This document shows, piece after piece, positions 26,034 to 36,091 of a DNA stretch of 54,905 bases (the first letter of the stretch is position 1; every line of letters starts with the position of its first letter). The translations under genes were made by a program, and so were the position numbers. Under the pieces are notes generated by a model, which saw nothing but the letters and a program-made list of their open reading frames with translations, had not been told where the DNA came from and searched no databases. This stretch comes from Blastocatellia bacterium AA13 (GTDB lineage: Bacteria > Acidobacteriota > Blastocatellia > UBA7656). Where the stretch lies: contig QHVH01000061.1 of NCBI GenBank assembly GCA_003222245.1, positions 1 to 54,905 of the forward strand, written 5' to 3'.

Positions 26034-29000
26034 ATGCGTTCATCGAGTAATCGAGCGTTGAAGCTGTGCGTAGTTATCGCGCTTGCGGCGTTGTACTCGG
26101 TCGCCGGCTTTGCGCGATCAGCGATCAACGATCAGCGATCAGCGAACAGCAGCCAGCGGTCGGCAGTCAGCAGTCAGGAGGTGATGGGAAGCGGTCAAGA
26201 ATCACCCGTCAGCAGTCGGCAAGCAGCGGTCTCTAACAGCGCGAGCGATCTTTCAACAGGTTCTCAGGAGCAGCAGGTAAGGAGCTCGGTAATTACCGCC
26301 GAAGAAGCCCAGCGCCGCGGTGCGGGGTGTGTCGATTGCCATAACGGCATCGAGGATATGCACAGCGGCAAGATCAACATTGGCTGTACGGACTGTCACG
26401 GCGGCGACGCTTCGGCGAGGCTGCCACAGGACGCGACAAGAGGCTCGAAGGCTTACGAAGAGATTCAGAACAAGGCTCACGTTCAGCCGCGTCTCGCCGA
26501 TTTATGGAAGAGCTCCGCGAACCCCGAGCGGCCGTATGCCCTGATGAATCAAGAGAGCGCGGAGTTCGTACGCTTCGTCAATCCCGGAGACCTTCGCGCG
26601 GCTCCGATGAGCTGCGGAACTTCGGAATGCCATCCCGGCGACGTGCACAACGTCGGCAAGAGCATGATGGCGACGGGCTCGATGCTGTGGGGAGCCGCGC
26701 TCTATAACAATGGCACTTTTTCTCTGAAGAACTATCGGTTTGGCGAGAGCTATTCGCGCGACGGTCAGCCTCAGCGCCTTCAAACCGTGCCCCAGCCTGA
26801 CCAGGAGCAGACTCGAGCGAAAGGCGTGCTACCTTTTCTCGATCCGCTGCCTCGATGGGAGATTTCCCAGATGGGCAATATTCTGCGGACCTTCGAACGC
26901 GGAGGTCGAAAGGCCGCCGAAGTCGGGCTGCCAAATCCCGAGGAGTCGCCCGGCCGGCCTACGCAGAATCTTCTAAGCCCGCGCGGGCTCGGTACGTTGC
27001 TTCGAACCGATCCGGTTTATCTTGGCCTCCAGAAGACGCGACTGCTCGATCCGACTCTTTCGTTTCTCGGGACAAACGATCAGCCGGGCGACTATCGCTC
27101 GAGCGGATGCACTGCCTGTCACGTCGTCTACGCAAACGACCGCGACGCTTTTCACTCAGGATCGTTTTCGCGCCACGGTCACACGGGTCTGAGCGCCAGC
27201 GGAGATCCGACTATTCCGAAAGATCAGTCAGGCCATCCGATCAAACATCAATTCACTCGCGCGATACCTTCTAGCCAATGCGTAGTCTGTCATATGCATC
27301 CGGGCACTCTTGTAGAGAACACGTACTATGGATACACCTGGTGGGATCTTGAGACCGACGGCGACAAGATGTACCCGAAAGAGCAAAAGAAACTCAGCCC
27401 GGCGCAGGAAGAGCAGATAAAGAAGCGAAACCCTGAAGAGTCGGCGCTGCGCGGTAAGTGGGGCGATCCGAAATTCCTTGAAACGCTTCGAGAGCAGGTC
27501 AATCCGACTCTGAAACACAATCAGTTCGCGGATTTCAACGGCCACGGCTGGATCTTCCGAGCCGTATTCAGCAAAGACCGCAAAGGCAATCTGCTCGATG
27601 CGAACGGCAAAGCAATCGACAGCGTAGACGCCGATAAGCTTCGCCGTGCGGTTGAAGAGAAGGCCGACAACCCCGTGTCACGCGAAGGCCTGCCCGTACA
27701 CTTGAAGGACATTCATCTCGAAAAGGGCATGCATTGTGTTGACTGTCACTTCAAACAGGACAGTCATGGCAACGGCAATCTCTACGGCGAGCCTCGCAAC
27801 GCGATCGAGATCAGTTGCGAAGATTGCCATGGAACGATCTACCGGCGCGCCGATCCGACTTCGCGAGAGGCGGTGACTTCGGCGGCCGCCGGTGGAAATA
27901 AAATGTTGACCTACCGCGAGGTGTTTCCTGCCGGAGACGGGCCGAGCCCTCGGTTCGGAGAGGATCGCTTCTTCAAAAAAGACGGGAAGCTGTTTCAGCG
28001 GTCGGCTGTCGAAAAAGATGTCACGTGGGAAGTCGTCCAGGTGCTGGACACGATAACCGAAGGCAATTCTCACTACAGCGAAAAGTCACGGCTTGCAAAG
28101 ACGCTTCTGAAAGACGGCAAAAACTGGGGCGCGGCTGCTTCCGACAATCAGCTCGCGCATTCGAATAGCACGATGACCTGCTACTCGTGCCACACCTCGT
28201 GGCTGCCGAGCTGCTTCGGCTGTCATTTAAAAATGGAGGCGAATCAGCAGCGGCCCATGCTGCATAACGAAGGCGAGCAACAGCTTCGCAACTGGACCTC
28301 GTATAATTTTCAGACGCTGCGCGACGATGTTTTTATGTTAGGCAGAGACGGTTCGGTCACCGGCCGCCGGATCGCTCCAGTGAGATCCGCCTGCGCGGTG
28401 TTGGTGAGCTCGCAAAACGCAAACCGCGAATGGATCTATTCACAGCAGCAGACGGTTTCGCAGGAAGGCTACAGCGGTCAGGCTTTTAGTTCGTGTTTCC
28501 CGCATACGGTGAGAGGCCGTGAAACAAAGGGATGCACCGACTGTCACGTCTCGCGAGAGAACGACAACAACGCATTGATGGCCCAATTGTTGATGCAGGG
28601 CACGAACTTCTACAACTTCATCGGCCGCTACGTCTGGGTCGGCGAAGGCAGGAGCGGTCTTGAAGCCGTCGTCGCCACGGAACGCGACGAGCCTCAGGCC
28701 GTAAAGGGCAGCTATCTGCATCAGCTTGCCTACCCGGATGAATACAAGAGGCATCAGGAATCGGGCGGGCTTCTGAAAGAGGCTTATCATCATTCGGCGG
28801 GAGACGCGCTTCCAAAGCTCGGCGCAAAAGACGAGGTGCTCAGCCTTCAACTTCGAGGCGAGTACCTTTACACAGCGAACGGAGCAGGAGGGTTCCGCGT
28901 CTACGACGTAGCCAACATCGATCAGAAGGCATTCTCCGAAAGAGTAATCACCGCGCCCGTCTCACCGCTGGGCCAGAAATTTTATGTTAAGACGAGGTAT

Positions 29001-30023
29001 GCGACCGCGGTCGCTTCGCCCTCCACTCTCGCCGTAGATCCGACGCGAGCTCACCGGCCCGAGAACGAAGAAGCGATCAACCGGGACGACAAGCAGCCGA
29101 TTCACCCGCTGTATGCCTATATATATGTCACCGATAAATATGAAGGGCTGATCCTGGTGCTCGCCGCGACCTTGTTGGACGGCAATCCGACGAACAACTT
29201 TCTCAAGCGCGCGTTGACGTTCAATCCGAATGGCATTCTCAACGGCGCTGTGAATATCACGATTGCGGGAACGCACGCTTATATCACTTGCGATCGCGGA
29301 CTCGTGATCGTGAATATCGACGATCCTCTGAAACCGCGAGTCGTCGGCGAAGTTGGGGCGCCTTTTATAAAGAGTCCCCGAGCCATTCAAATACAGTTTC
29401 GATATGCCTTCGTCTGCGATTCAGAAGGCCTCAAGGTCGTCGACGTAACGAGGCCTGAAAAACCGCGGCCGGTTTCCGGGGCGGTGATACCGCTCGCGGA
29501 AGCAAACAATCTCTATCTGGTACGAACTCGTGCCTACGTTGCGGCGGGGAAGCAGGGGATTGCAATGATCGACATCGAGCGGCCGGATCGTCCAAGGCTC
29601 GAACAAGTATTCAATGCTGATGGCGCAATAAACGACGCGCGCGATGTGAAGGTTGGAATGACCAACGTAAGCCTGTTCGCGTATGTCGCCGATGGAAAGA
29701 ACGGGATGCGCATCGCGCAACTGACTTCGCCGGACACGCCCGGCAGTGGAGGATTCAGCCCGACACCTGTTCCTCGACTGATAGCGACCTATCACACTCA
29801 TGGAGCCGCGCTCGCAATTTCGGAAGGGCTCGACAGGGATCGAGCGGTCGATGAGAGCGGCAATCAACTGGCGGTCTTTGGCCGCCGTGGAGCCAGGCCG
29901 CTGAATTTTGTCGAGATGCTGAGAATGTACATGCGAAACGGCGAGCTTTTTACAGCGCCGGAATTGAGGAGCGATAAAGATGTACGCAATTTCTTCGGCG
30001 AGCCGGCGACGGCCCGGCCATGA
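26034..30023 (+). CDS. Large multiheme cytochrome with LVIVD beta-propeller repeats
   Basis: The 1329-residue protein starts with AGGAGAAG just before the ATG, followed by a signal peptide at about 1-29. Nine CxxCH sites (CVDCH, CTDCH, CTACH, CVVCH, CVDCH, CEDCH, CYSCH, CFGCH, CTDCH) lie between about residues 99 and 840, plus one CGTSECH (CX4CH) near 196, which may bind an additional haem. From about 940 to 1270 there are five LVIVD-type propeller repeats, such as [17 protein letters not shown] and [15 protein letters not shown]. The product is secreted or on the cell surface. The gene follows the cytochrome-barrel gene by 15 bases. It could be the outermost electron carrier of the cluster; the electron acceptor or donor is unknown. 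Confidence 0.85.
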   Translation: MRSSSNRALKLCVVIALAALYSVAGFARSAINDQRSANSSQRSAVSSQEVMGSGQESPVSSRQAAVSNSASDLSTGSQEQQVRSSVITAEEAQRRGAGCVDCHNGIEDMHSGKINIGCTDCHGGDASARLPQDATRGSKAYEEIQNKAHVQPRLADLWKSSANPERPYALMNQESAEFVRFVNPGDLRAAPMSCGTSECHPGDVHNVGKSMMATGSMLWGAALYNNGTFSLKNYRFGESYSRDGQPQRLQTVPQPDQEQTRAKGVLPFLDPLPRWEISQMGNILRTFERGGRKAAEVGLPNPEESPGRPTQNLLSPRGLGTLLRTDPVYLGLQKTRLLDPTLSFLGTNDQPGDYRSSGCTACHVVYANDRDAFHSGSFSRHGHTGLSASGDPTIPKDQSGHPIKHQFTRAIPSSQCVVCHMHPGTLVENTYYGYTWWDLETDGDKMYPKEQKKLSPAQEEQIKKRNPEESALRGKWGDPKFLETLREQVNPTLKHNQFADFNGHGWIFRAVFSKDRKGNLLDANGKAIDSVDADKLRRAVEEKADNPVSREGLPVHLKDIHLEKGMHCVDCHFKQDSHGNGNLYGEPRNAIEISCEDCHGTIYRRADPTSREAVTSAAAGGNKMLTYREVFPAGDGPSPRFGEDRFFKKDGKLFQRSAVEKDVTWEVVQVLDTITEGNSHYSEKSRLAKTLLKDGKNWGAAASDNQLAHSNSTMTCYSCHTSWLPSCFGCHLKMEANQQRPMLHNEGEQQLRNWTSYNFQTLRDDVFMLGRDGSVTGRRIAPVRSACAVLVSSQNANREWIYSQQQTVSQEGYSGQAFSSCFPHTVRGRETKGCTDCHVSRENDNNALMAQLLMQGTNFYNFIGRYVWVGEGRSGLEAVVATERDEPQAVKGSYLHQLAYPDEYKRHQESGGLLKEAYHHSAGDALPKLGAKDEVLSLQLRGEYLYTANGAGGFRVYDVANIDQKAFSERVITAPVSPLGQKFYVKTRYATAVASPSTLAVDPTRAHRPENEEAINRDDKQPIHPLYAYIYVTDKYEGLILVLAATLLDGNPTNNFLKRALTFNPNGILNGAVNITIAGTHAYITCDRGLVIVNIDDPLKPRVVGEVGAPFIKSPRAIQIQFRYAFVCDSEGLKVVDVTRPEKPRPVSGAVIPLAEANNLYLVRTRAYVAAGKQGIAMIDIERPDRPRLEQVFNADGAINDARDVKVGMTNVSLFAYVADGKNGMRIAQLTSPDTPGSGGFSPTPVPRLIATYHTHGAALAISEGLDRDRAVDESGNQLAVFGRRGARPLNFVEMLRMYMRNGELFTAPELRSDKDVRNFFGEPATARP
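26116..26240 (+). repeat. Short imperfect heptamer repeats inside coding sequence
   Basis: Just after the signal-peptide codons the DNA has many variants of a 7-base unit such as gatcagc and agtcagc. The encoded stretch is rich in S, Q, A and N and has no domain. This kind of repeat is usually found between genes and may vary in copy number. Confidence 0.65.
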
Positions 30024-30137
30024 GTAAGCGATATTTTTGGATTTAACCTTGTCGGCGACTACGGAGGGCCGCCCGCACACTAATTATGAAGTTGTGCGAT
30101 TGATTTGGACCGTTCCTGGTAACGCGAAATTGAAGCC

Positions 30138-30584
30138 GTGAAAATTAAGCTCGTCATTCTAATTCTGTATGGATTGGTGCTGGCGGCGCCCGGCGTATTA
30201 TTTGCGCGGCCCTCGCCAGGCATCGAACAAACGGCGGATAGACTTGTTGTTCGTCTCGATGAGCGTGGAACACGCGGCCCGGTTAAGTTCGATCACACAA
30301 AGCACGAAACAACCGTCAACCCCGATCCAAACGCGAAGTTCAAGACGAAGGTGGGAGCTTCATGCAGCGGGTGCCATCATACCGAGAACAAATCTACCGG
30401 GGCGCCCCAGTTGTGGAAGTGCGTGCTTTGCCATCGCTCGAGCGGCAATCCCGCCAATCCAAAGAACGACGAATGGAATGAGCTTTGGTCCAAGACCGCA
30501 TTCCATAAGCTGTGCGTAGACTGCCATCAGGTCTCGAAGAAGGGACCGGTCAAGTGTGGAGACTGTCACAAGTCGAATCAATGA
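30138..30584 (+). CDS. Small periplasmic tetraheme cytochrome c (class III-like)
   Basis: The 148-residue protein begins with GTG at 30138 and has a signal peptide at about 1-23. Four haem sites are present: CSGCH, CVLCH, CVDCH and CGDCH. The sequence is clearly homologous to the N-terminal domain of the barrel fusion at 23727-26018 (shared FDH-x-x-H-E, NPDP, GCHHT and CVDCH/CIGCH spacing), so it is a soluble version of the same module and probably shuttles electrons in the periplasm. Its stop overlaps the start of the next cytochrome gene (ATGA at 30581-30584). The upstream ribosome site is weak (GAAG). Confidence 0.88.
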   Translation: MKIKLVILILYGLVLAAPGVLFARPSPGIEQTADRLVVRLDERGTRGPVKFDHTKHETTVNPDPNAKFKTKVGASCSGCHHTENKSTGAPQLWKCVLCHRSSGNPANPKNDEWNELWSKTAFHKLCVDCHQVSKKGPVKCGDCHKSNQ

Positions 30585-31471
30585 GCCGGCGCCTTATGCG
30601 CCATAACATGACGATCGCAAGACTAAAACTGACCGTGATTATTCTCGCGATCACCGCGGGCTATGCGTTTTTGAGCTCGAGCCGAGTTTCTGAAGCAAGC
30701 GCGCAGCAGCCTGCGCTCTTCCCGCACGGCAAGGACAAGCACAAGACGCTCGAATGTTCGAAGTGCCATGTCATCACGGCGGAGCAGATCGATGTGAAAG
30801 CATTCCCGCCTCATGCTGCATGCGCCGCATGTCACAACCTCGCGACCGAGAGCCTGGCAAAACCTGTGAGGTTCTGCGGAATCTGCCACAACGGCCAGCC
30901 GATCTCAAAACAGCAGCCCGCGCTGTTCGCGTTTCCAAAACAGCGGAGTACGGTCAGCGACTTCGGAGACAACTTCTCGCATCCATCGCATCTGAAACCT
31001 CAAACGAGCCCATCGGCGGAAACCAAAACGCCGCGCTGCGACGACTGTCATAAAAAGGTCGAGCCGGTGCGTGCCGCCTCGCCTGAGCTGACCCGTGCGA
31101 CCGGGCACCGGACCTGTTTTGAATGTCACGGCGAAAAGCCGGTCAAACCGCCGAACATGCTTCAATGCGCGGAGTGCCACAAACTCAATGGGGCACATTC
31201 ACCTGATCTGTTCGGCATTGTGAAAGAGTTCAGACACTCCGATCACGATTACGACATCCGGCCGAAAAAGAAGGCGGAGCTGCGAACGCCGAAGGCAAGA
31301 GACTATCTATGCATCGAGTGCCATGCTTCCGCTGCAACCGCGGCAAGCTTGCGAGAAATCAAGCTGCCAAAGGAGAGCTACTGCGGCGAGTGTCATAACG
31401 GCAAAATCGGATTGCCGGATAAATTATCGGACAGCGTATTGAACAGCATCAGGGCCTCGGCCAAGCGGTGA
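30581..31471 (+). CDS. Octaheme cytochrome c
   Basis: The protein has 296 residues from the ATG at 30581, which overlaps the stop of the preceding gene; a second in-frame ATG at 30608 gives a better signal-peptide start, and either could be used. After the signal peptide there are eight haem sites: CSKCH, CAACH, CGICH, CDDCH, CFECH, CAECH, CIECH and CGECH. The spacing is irregular, and free histidines (HPSH, HSDHDYD) could serve as distal ligands. It is periplasmic or exported. No catalytic domain is apparent, so electron transfer is the likely role. It is in the middle of the cluster and co-transcribed with both neighbours. Confidence 0.87.
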   Translation: MSRRLMRHNMTIARLKLTVIILAITAGYAFLSSSRVSEASAQQPALFPHGKDKHKTLECSKCHVITAEQIDVKAFPPHAACAACHNLATESLAKPVRFCGICHNGQPISKQQPALFAFPKQRSTVSDFGDNFSHPSHLKPQTSPSAETKTPRCDDCHKKVEPVRAASPELTRATGHRTCFECHGEKPVKPPNMLQCAECHKLNGAHSPDLFGIVKEFRHSDHDYDIRPKKKAELRTPKARDYLCIECHASAATAASLREIKLPKESYCGECHNGKIGLPDKLSDSVLNSIRASAKR

Positions 31472-31512
31472 GCTGTGCTTGAAGGATTGAATTGACGGAG
31501 AGAGCTTCAAAA

Positions 31513-32421
31513 GTGAAACGAGCCGTTGCCGCGATTTCATTGGCCATCGCCGTTGGCGGCATCGCCTGTCGCGGCTCGCGCGAAGTTGCTCGAAGGCCTC
31601 CGGCCAATGCGAATGCGCCTGTGGCTTCGAGCGAACGGCAGCCGGCCCAGCCGTCGTCGACGGCGATCGTTGCGCCGGAAGAAGCGAAGCTGCTCGAACA
31701 CTACACCAGGTTCGATCACAATCGGCCCGAGCACAAAAAGCAGGATTGTTCGCTTTGCCATCAACGAACAAGCAACGACCCGCTTCCGAAGCTGCCCTAT
31801 CATACGGCGTGTATCGACTGTCACGGGAAGGACTACACGTCCACCAACAGCCAGCTCTGCGTTGTTTGCCATCAAACACCGCTTGAGCCTCAGCCGAAGG
31901 CGATCGCTTTTCCGACTCGCTTCAGACAGTTTTCGCTCAAGAGCTTCTCACACAAGCAGCATCTCGATGCGGCGAAGATGGAGGCCGGGACCGCTCCGCC
32001 AAAATGCGATGCCTGTCATCGGTTCGACAGCCGGGGCATCGACGTTAGTATTCCGAGACATCAGGAGTGCTACGGTTGCCACACCCATCAGGCAGGCCAG
32101 AAGCTCGCCGGATGCCAGACCTGCCACGCCGATCAATCTTTTGCTCTGAAGTACGCCAAGAGTGTGGGCGCGGCGTTTTCCTCGTACAACTTCAAACACG
32201 GATCGCATCTCAAACAATCATCCGTTCAACAGAACTGCGACAAGTGTCATCGAATCTTCGATCTACCCGAGGGCAAGATCGCCGCGGATATCGGAGAGAT
32301 CAATACTTCTCGAGGGCAGAAGCACAACTCGGCCTGTTGGACCTGTCATCAGCGCGCGAAAGAGAACGTCTGCACGAAGTGCCATGTCGGCGGCGCTCCG
32401 GTTCTAATTCCAAAGGCATAG
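31513..32421 (+). CDS. Nonaheme cytochrome c
   Basis: The protein has 302 residues from the GTG at 31513, with GGAGAGAG upstream; a TTG at 31492 is a less likely start. A hydrophobic signal region is followed by a cysteine (GGIAC) that could be lipid-modified, although the -3 position is not typical. Nine haem sites follow: CSLCH, CIDCH, CVVCH, CDACH, CYGCH, CQTCH, CDKCH, CWTCH and CTKCH. Two segments with F-S-H-K-Q-H and F-K-H-G-S-H may supply axial histidines. It closes the cytochrome cluster and is the last gene before the signalling genes, from which a new promoter separates it. Confidence 0.87.
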   Translation: MKRAVAAISLAIAVGGIACRGSREVARRPPANANAPVASSERQPAQPSSTAIVAPEEAKLLEHYTRFDHNRPEHKKQDCSLCHQRTSNDPLPKLPYHTACIDCHGKDYTSTNSQLCVVCHQTPLEPQPKAIAFPTRFRQFSLKSFSHKQHLDAAKMEAGTAPPKCDACHRFDSRGIDVSIPRHQECYGCHTHQAGQKLAGCQTCHADQSFALKYAKSVGAAFSSYNFKHGSHLKQSSVQQNCDKCHRIFDLPEGKIAADIGEINTSRGQKHNSACWTCHQRAKENVCTKCHVGGAPVLIPKA

Positions 32422-32449
32422 CGTCGGGTCGGGGGGTCGGGAACTCTCT

Positions 32450-32479
32450 TTGACACCTCATGAATCGCTATTGTACGAT
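32450..32479 (+). promoter_or_regulatory. Candidate sigma-70 promoter for the kinase gene
   Basis: ttgaca at 32450-32455, 18 bases, tacgat at 32474-32479. Transcription would start about 40 bases before the ATG at 32525, leaving room for its GGTGGAG ribosome site. This separates the signalling genes from the cytochrome operon. Confidence 0.5.
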
Positions 32480-32524
32480 TGAAACCCACCCGAATACGTC
32501 GGTTCTCCACCGGTGGAGCGCAAC

Positions 32525-34537
32525 ATGAAGGAGTGTCCTGCTTGCAAAGCAGAGTTAGATGACAGGACGATGATCTGCCCATTCGACGGCGAGCCTGTTC
32601 CGAGCAACCCGACTCCCGACAAGTTCATAAACACGGTTCTCGACGACAAGTATCGCCTCGAAGAAAGAATCGGCGAAGGCGGCATGGGAGCGGTGTATCG
32701 CGCTACCCATACCAAGATGGAGCATACCGTCGCCGTCAAGATTCTCCATCCCGACCTCGCCTCCGATCAGGTAGCGGTCGAACGGTTTCGACGCGAAGCG
32801 CTCGCCGCCGCCAGAATCCATCATCCGAACGCCGTCGCCGTAACCGACTTCGGAGTCACCAGAGACAGCGGAATCGCATATCTGGTGATGGAGTTCCTCG
32901 AAGGAACCGACCTCAAGCGGCGGATCAAAGAGAAAGATCAGCTCGACTACGAAGAGATTCATACACTGCTTGATCAAACCTGCCAGGCGGTCAACGCCGC
33001 GCATTCGAAGGGCATAATTCACCGCGATCTCAAACCCGACAACATCTGGATCGTCCAAAGCGAAGGCCTTAAAGAGCACGTCAAGGTTCTCGATTTCGGA
33101 ATCGCAAAGCTCAAGGAGAGCTCCGACGCCTCCGGGCTCACGCAAAAAGGCATGATCATCGGCACTCCTTATTATATGTCCCCCGAGCAGTGCCGCGCGG
33201 AGAAGCTGGACGCCCGATCGGATGTTTATAGCCTCGGCGTAATCGCTTACGAGATGCTTACCGGCGAAGTGCCCTTTGAGGGAGACACGCCGCTTGCGGT
33301 CGTTGTCAAACACAGCACCGAACGTCCGAGGTCGTTGCGCGAGCTTCGGGCGGACATCAATCCGCGAGTCGAGCAGGTGGTTCTAAGGGCGCTCGAAAAG
33401 AAGAAGGAGAACCGCCAGGAGTCCGCGCTCCAATTCGCCCTGGAATTCGGCGCGGCCCTGCATGCCGACGAAAAAACCAAAGAGCTTATTTCGTCGCGAA
33501 CACCCGCGCCGCGAAGAAAGGACTCCGATCCGACTCATCAACAGCTCGACGCGCCGACCGTAGTATACGAATCAGGAGACGTGAGCCGCCTTATCGCTTC
33601 CGATTCATCGGAACCGGCCGGGGCGACGGTCGCCGTGGCGGGTCAGCGACAAACCACACCCGCGCTCGCTCCGGGCCGCGGACCCGCGCGCGAGACCGTG
33701 GCAAATCCGGTGATCACGGCTTCGGCCGAATACGACATGCCGCCGATCAGACGCGGAAGCAGGCTGCGATACGTGTTCGCGGCGGTGATTCTGGTCGCCG
33801 CGGCGATGGCGGTGGTGTTTGTGATCCGTGCGCCAAAGTCCGGACCGTCCACTCCCGGGATTCCAACTGGAATGAAGCTCATAAAGGGAGGGGCGTTCAC
33901 GATGGGAACGAATGAAGGCTTTGACGCCTGGAAGCCCGCCCACGAAGTAAGCGTAAAAGACTTTTATCTCGACCTCTACGAAGTTACCAACGAAGACTAC
34001 GAACGCTTTATCCTGCAAACTCATCACAACCCTCCAGCTTATTGGCCGGACGGACAGCCTCCGAAAGGCGACGGTAAGCTTCCAGTTCAAAGCGTGTCGT
34101 GGCGAGACTCAAAAGAATATGCCGACTGGGCCGGAAAACGGCTGCCGTCGGAAGCCGAATGGGAATACGCCGCGCGAGGCGCCCAGAATTCGATCTATCC
34201 CTGGGGCAATGAGTGGTCTGCTGATATGTCCAACTCGGGAGAAGATAAGCGCGGCAAGCCGGTCGCCGTAGGTTCATTCGCTCGCGGCAACAGCCCGTTT
34301 GGGATTTACGATATGGCCGGGAACGTCGCCGAATGGGTGGCCGATGACTACGAGCCTTATCCTGGCTCGTCGGCGAAACGGCGGCCCGGATACAAAATAT
34401 ATCGAGGCGGTTCGTATGGATTCGCCAAGTCGGATCTGCGGACAATGGTTCGATGGCTGGAGCTTCCCGACGTTGTATCCGAATATGTTGGATTCCGCTG
34501 CGCCAAAGACGCGCCGGTCGTCGAAGGGCCTCATTAA
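32525..34537 (+). CDS. Ser/Thr protein kinase with C-terminal formylglycine-enzyme-like (SUMF1) domain
   Basis: The 670-residue protein begins with a small zinc-ribbon-like motif (CPAC...CPFDG, residues 4-21). The kinase domain follows (about 43-300) with the glycine loop GEGGMGAVY at 50-58, the catalytic lysine near 72, HRDLKPDN at 166-173, DFG at 190-192 and GTPYYMSPEQ at 213-222, all intact. After a variable, P/A-rich region, one membrane segment lies near 411-434. The outside domain (about 445-668) is of the SUMF1/FGE type (GGAFTMG, YEVTNEDYERF, LPSEAEWEYAARG, NVAEWV, YRGGSY), probably a periplasmic sensor rather than an active formylglycine enzyme. A PEGA protein and a PP2C phosphatase follow on the same strand. 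Confidence 0.92.
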   Translation: MKECPACKAELDDRTMICPFDGEPVPSNPTPDKFINTVLDDKYRLEERIGEGGMGAVYRATHTKMEHTVAVKILHPDLASDQVAVERFRREALAAARIHHPNAVAVTDFGVTRDSGIAYLVMEFLEGTDLKRRIKEKDQLDYEEIHTLLDQTCQAVNAAHSKGIIHRDLKPDNIWIVQSEGLKEHVKVLDFGIAKLKESSDASGLTQKGMIIGTPYYMSPEQCRAEKLDARSDVYSLGVIAYEMLTGEVPFEGDTPLAVVVKHSTERPRSLRELRADINPRVEQVVLRALEKKKENRQESALQFALEFGAALHADEKTKELISSRTPAPRRKDSDPTHQQLDAPTVVYESGDVSRLIASDSSEPAGATVAVAGQRQTTPALAPGRGPARETVANPVITASAEYDMPPIRRGSRLRYVFAAVILVAAAMAVVFVIRAPKSGPSTPGIPTGMKLIKGGAFTMGTNEGFDAWKPAHEVSVKDFYLDLYEVTNEDYERFILQTHHNPPAYWPDGQPPKGDGKLPVQSVSWRDSKEYADWAGKRLPSEAEWEYAARGAQNSIYPWGNEWSADMSNSGEDKRGKPVAVGSFARGNSPFGIYDMAGNVAEWVADDYEPYPGSSAKRRPGYKIYRGGSYGFAKSDLRTMVRWLELPDVVSEYVGFRCAKDAPVVEGPH

Positions 34538-34555
34538 AAAACTTCCGGAGGGTCA

Positions 34556-36010
34556 GTGCTCGTATTATTTCGCATAATGCGATTATCCGTTGGTTCAATA
34601 GCGCTTCTCTTTATAGTCGTCGGCTTGCGCTTTGGCGTGCCTGTCCGCGCGAGTCAGGATGAGATCCCGCGGCCCACGATCATCAACACGGGCGAAGTCA
34701 AAGAAACCAGAGCAGGCGGTGGAAAGCTCGACCGAATCAATGTCGGGAAGACTAAAGCCGTTCGGGCAGCCAACGGAATGCTGGTCATCCGCACATCACC
34801 AGATGACGCCGAGATAAAGATCGACGGCAAGGCCTCCGGCCGCGCGGTCGAAGGGAAGTTTGAAAAGGAGCTTCCGAGCGGTAAGAAATATAATGTTGAA
34901 GTATCGGCCGCCGGGGACTATGAAGCTTTCAAGAACAGCGTCACTCTCAAGCGTGGAGAGGTCAAGGTTCTGGACGCCGCGCTAACTTCGAAGTACGGAG
35001 CCATAAAAATATTTCCCGTTATCGACGGTGTGAAGATCCTTCTCGACGGACAGCCGGTGCCGCCCAACAAGCTCGTTATCGATAAGAACAACAAAGAGCT
35101 GGCGGCGATAATCGGAGTGACGCCCGGTGAGCACGAAGTCACATACGATCATCCCGAATACGTGCGATATAAAAACACCTTCAAGGTATCACCCGGCAGC
35201 GAGCTCTCGTGGAGTTTCAGACCGGAACTCGCTCGCGCTGAAGTGTCCGTGGTCTCAGACCCTAATGTGAAGGTGTACATCGACGGAGCCCCCGCCGGAG
35301 AAACACCCGCCGACGGCGTTCTCAAGAAACCGGATGTCCGATTGGGCACGCATCAGATCAAGCTGGTCAAAGAAGACTATCAGGAATACTCCGAGTCTCG
35401 GGTGCTTGAATACGGCAAGCCGGTCAGAATCGAAAAGAGGCTTGATCCGCTTCCGACCTCGGGCGAGTTCAACGATTATTTCGATGTGCCTGCTCCGGCC
35501 AAGTGGGTAATGCCAAAGACCGGCTGCGAGTTCAAATCGGGCAGGCTCTTTCTAGAAAACGCGCCCGTGCTAATGTTCCCGAAGGACATCAAGTACTTCG
35601 ATTTTCAGATGCACTTCCACCTAAAGCTGACCGATGGCCGAGGCGCCGCGTGGGCCATACGGGTCAGAGACCAGAATAACTACTACCTGTTCTATTTGTC
35701 GGGTCCGAAGGGCCGCTTTCCGGGTTACTTCAATACCTACATAGTTCGCGACGGCAAGCTGGACGTCGATAATCCCGCCGGCAGCGTTCCGATCGTCGTC
35801 GATGTCAAAGCAGGCGGCGAGTACGAGATTGCCCTGAAGTCTAACGGAAACAAGTTTGAGACAATGATTCAACCCGCGGCCACCGGCGAAAATCTGACGT
35901 TGGGCTTCTTCGAAGACAAGGACAATCTCTTCCGCTACGGAGGAATCGGGTTCAGAACCATAGGCGCGGAGAAGTTCTCGGTCGACGATCTGTTCGTCGG
36001 GCCCCATTGA
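34556..36010 (+). CDS. Secreted PEGA-domain protein
   Basis: The 484-residue protein starts with GTG at 34556, with GGAGGG directly upstream; the ATG at 34577 is too far from it. A signal peptide covers about residues 1-33. Two PEGA domains are visible, near 75-145 (LVIRTSPDDAEIKIDGK) and 225-300 (VVSDPNVKVYIDGAPAGETP), with a related beta domain between them. The C-terminal 170 residues look like a jelly-roll carbohydrate-binding-type fold (YFDFQMHFHLKL, ending KFSVDDLFV). PEGA proteins often accompany Ser/Thr kinases and bind cell-envelope polymers. It is 18 bases after the kinase gene, so the two are likely to be co-transcribed. Confidence 0.85.
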   Translation: MLVLFRIMRLSVGSIALLFIVVGLRFGVPVRASQDEIPRPTIINTGEVKETRAGGGKLDRINVGKTKAVRAANGMLVIRTSPDDAEIKIDGKASGRAVEGKFEKELPSGKKYNVEVSAAGDYEAFKNSVTLKRGEVKVLDAALTSKYGAIKIFPVIDGVKILLDGQPVPPNKLVIDKNNKELAAIIGVTPGEHEVTYDHPEYVRYKNTFKVSPGSELSWSFRPELARAEVSVVSDPNVKVYIDGAPAGETPADGVLKKPDVRLGTHQIKLVKEDYQEYSESRVLEYGKPVRIEKRLDPLPTSGEFNDYFDVPAPAKWVMPKTGCEFKSGRLFLENAPVLMFPKDIKYFDFQMHFHLKLTDGRGAAWAIRVRDQNNYYLFYLSGPKGRFPGYFNTYIVRDGKLDVDNPAGSVPIVVDVKAGGEYEIALKSNGNKFETMIQPAATGENLTLGFFEDKDNLFRYGGIGFRTIGAEKFSVDDLFVGPH

Positions 36011-36032
36011 ACGACGTTGAACGACGTTGAGT

Positions 36033-36065
36033 GAGCCCGGCTGTCTCAACAAGCAGTCCGGGCTC
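36033..36065 (+). terminator. Candidate terminator hairpin after the PEGA gene
   Basis: gagcccgg (36033-36040) pairs with ccgggctc (36058-36065), and ctg/cag extends the stem. It lies between the PEGA gene and the phosphatase gene. Loop length and the lack of a U-run make it uncertain. Confidence 0.4.
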
Positions 36066-36091
36066 TGGCTTTCGCGTAAGGGATCTCTGCT

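Noticed and set aside
31526-32149. 207-aa plus-strand frame overlapping the nonaheme cytochrome
   Set aside because: It is arginine-rich out-of-frame sequence; the overlapping frame has nine CxxCH motifs and a signal peptide.
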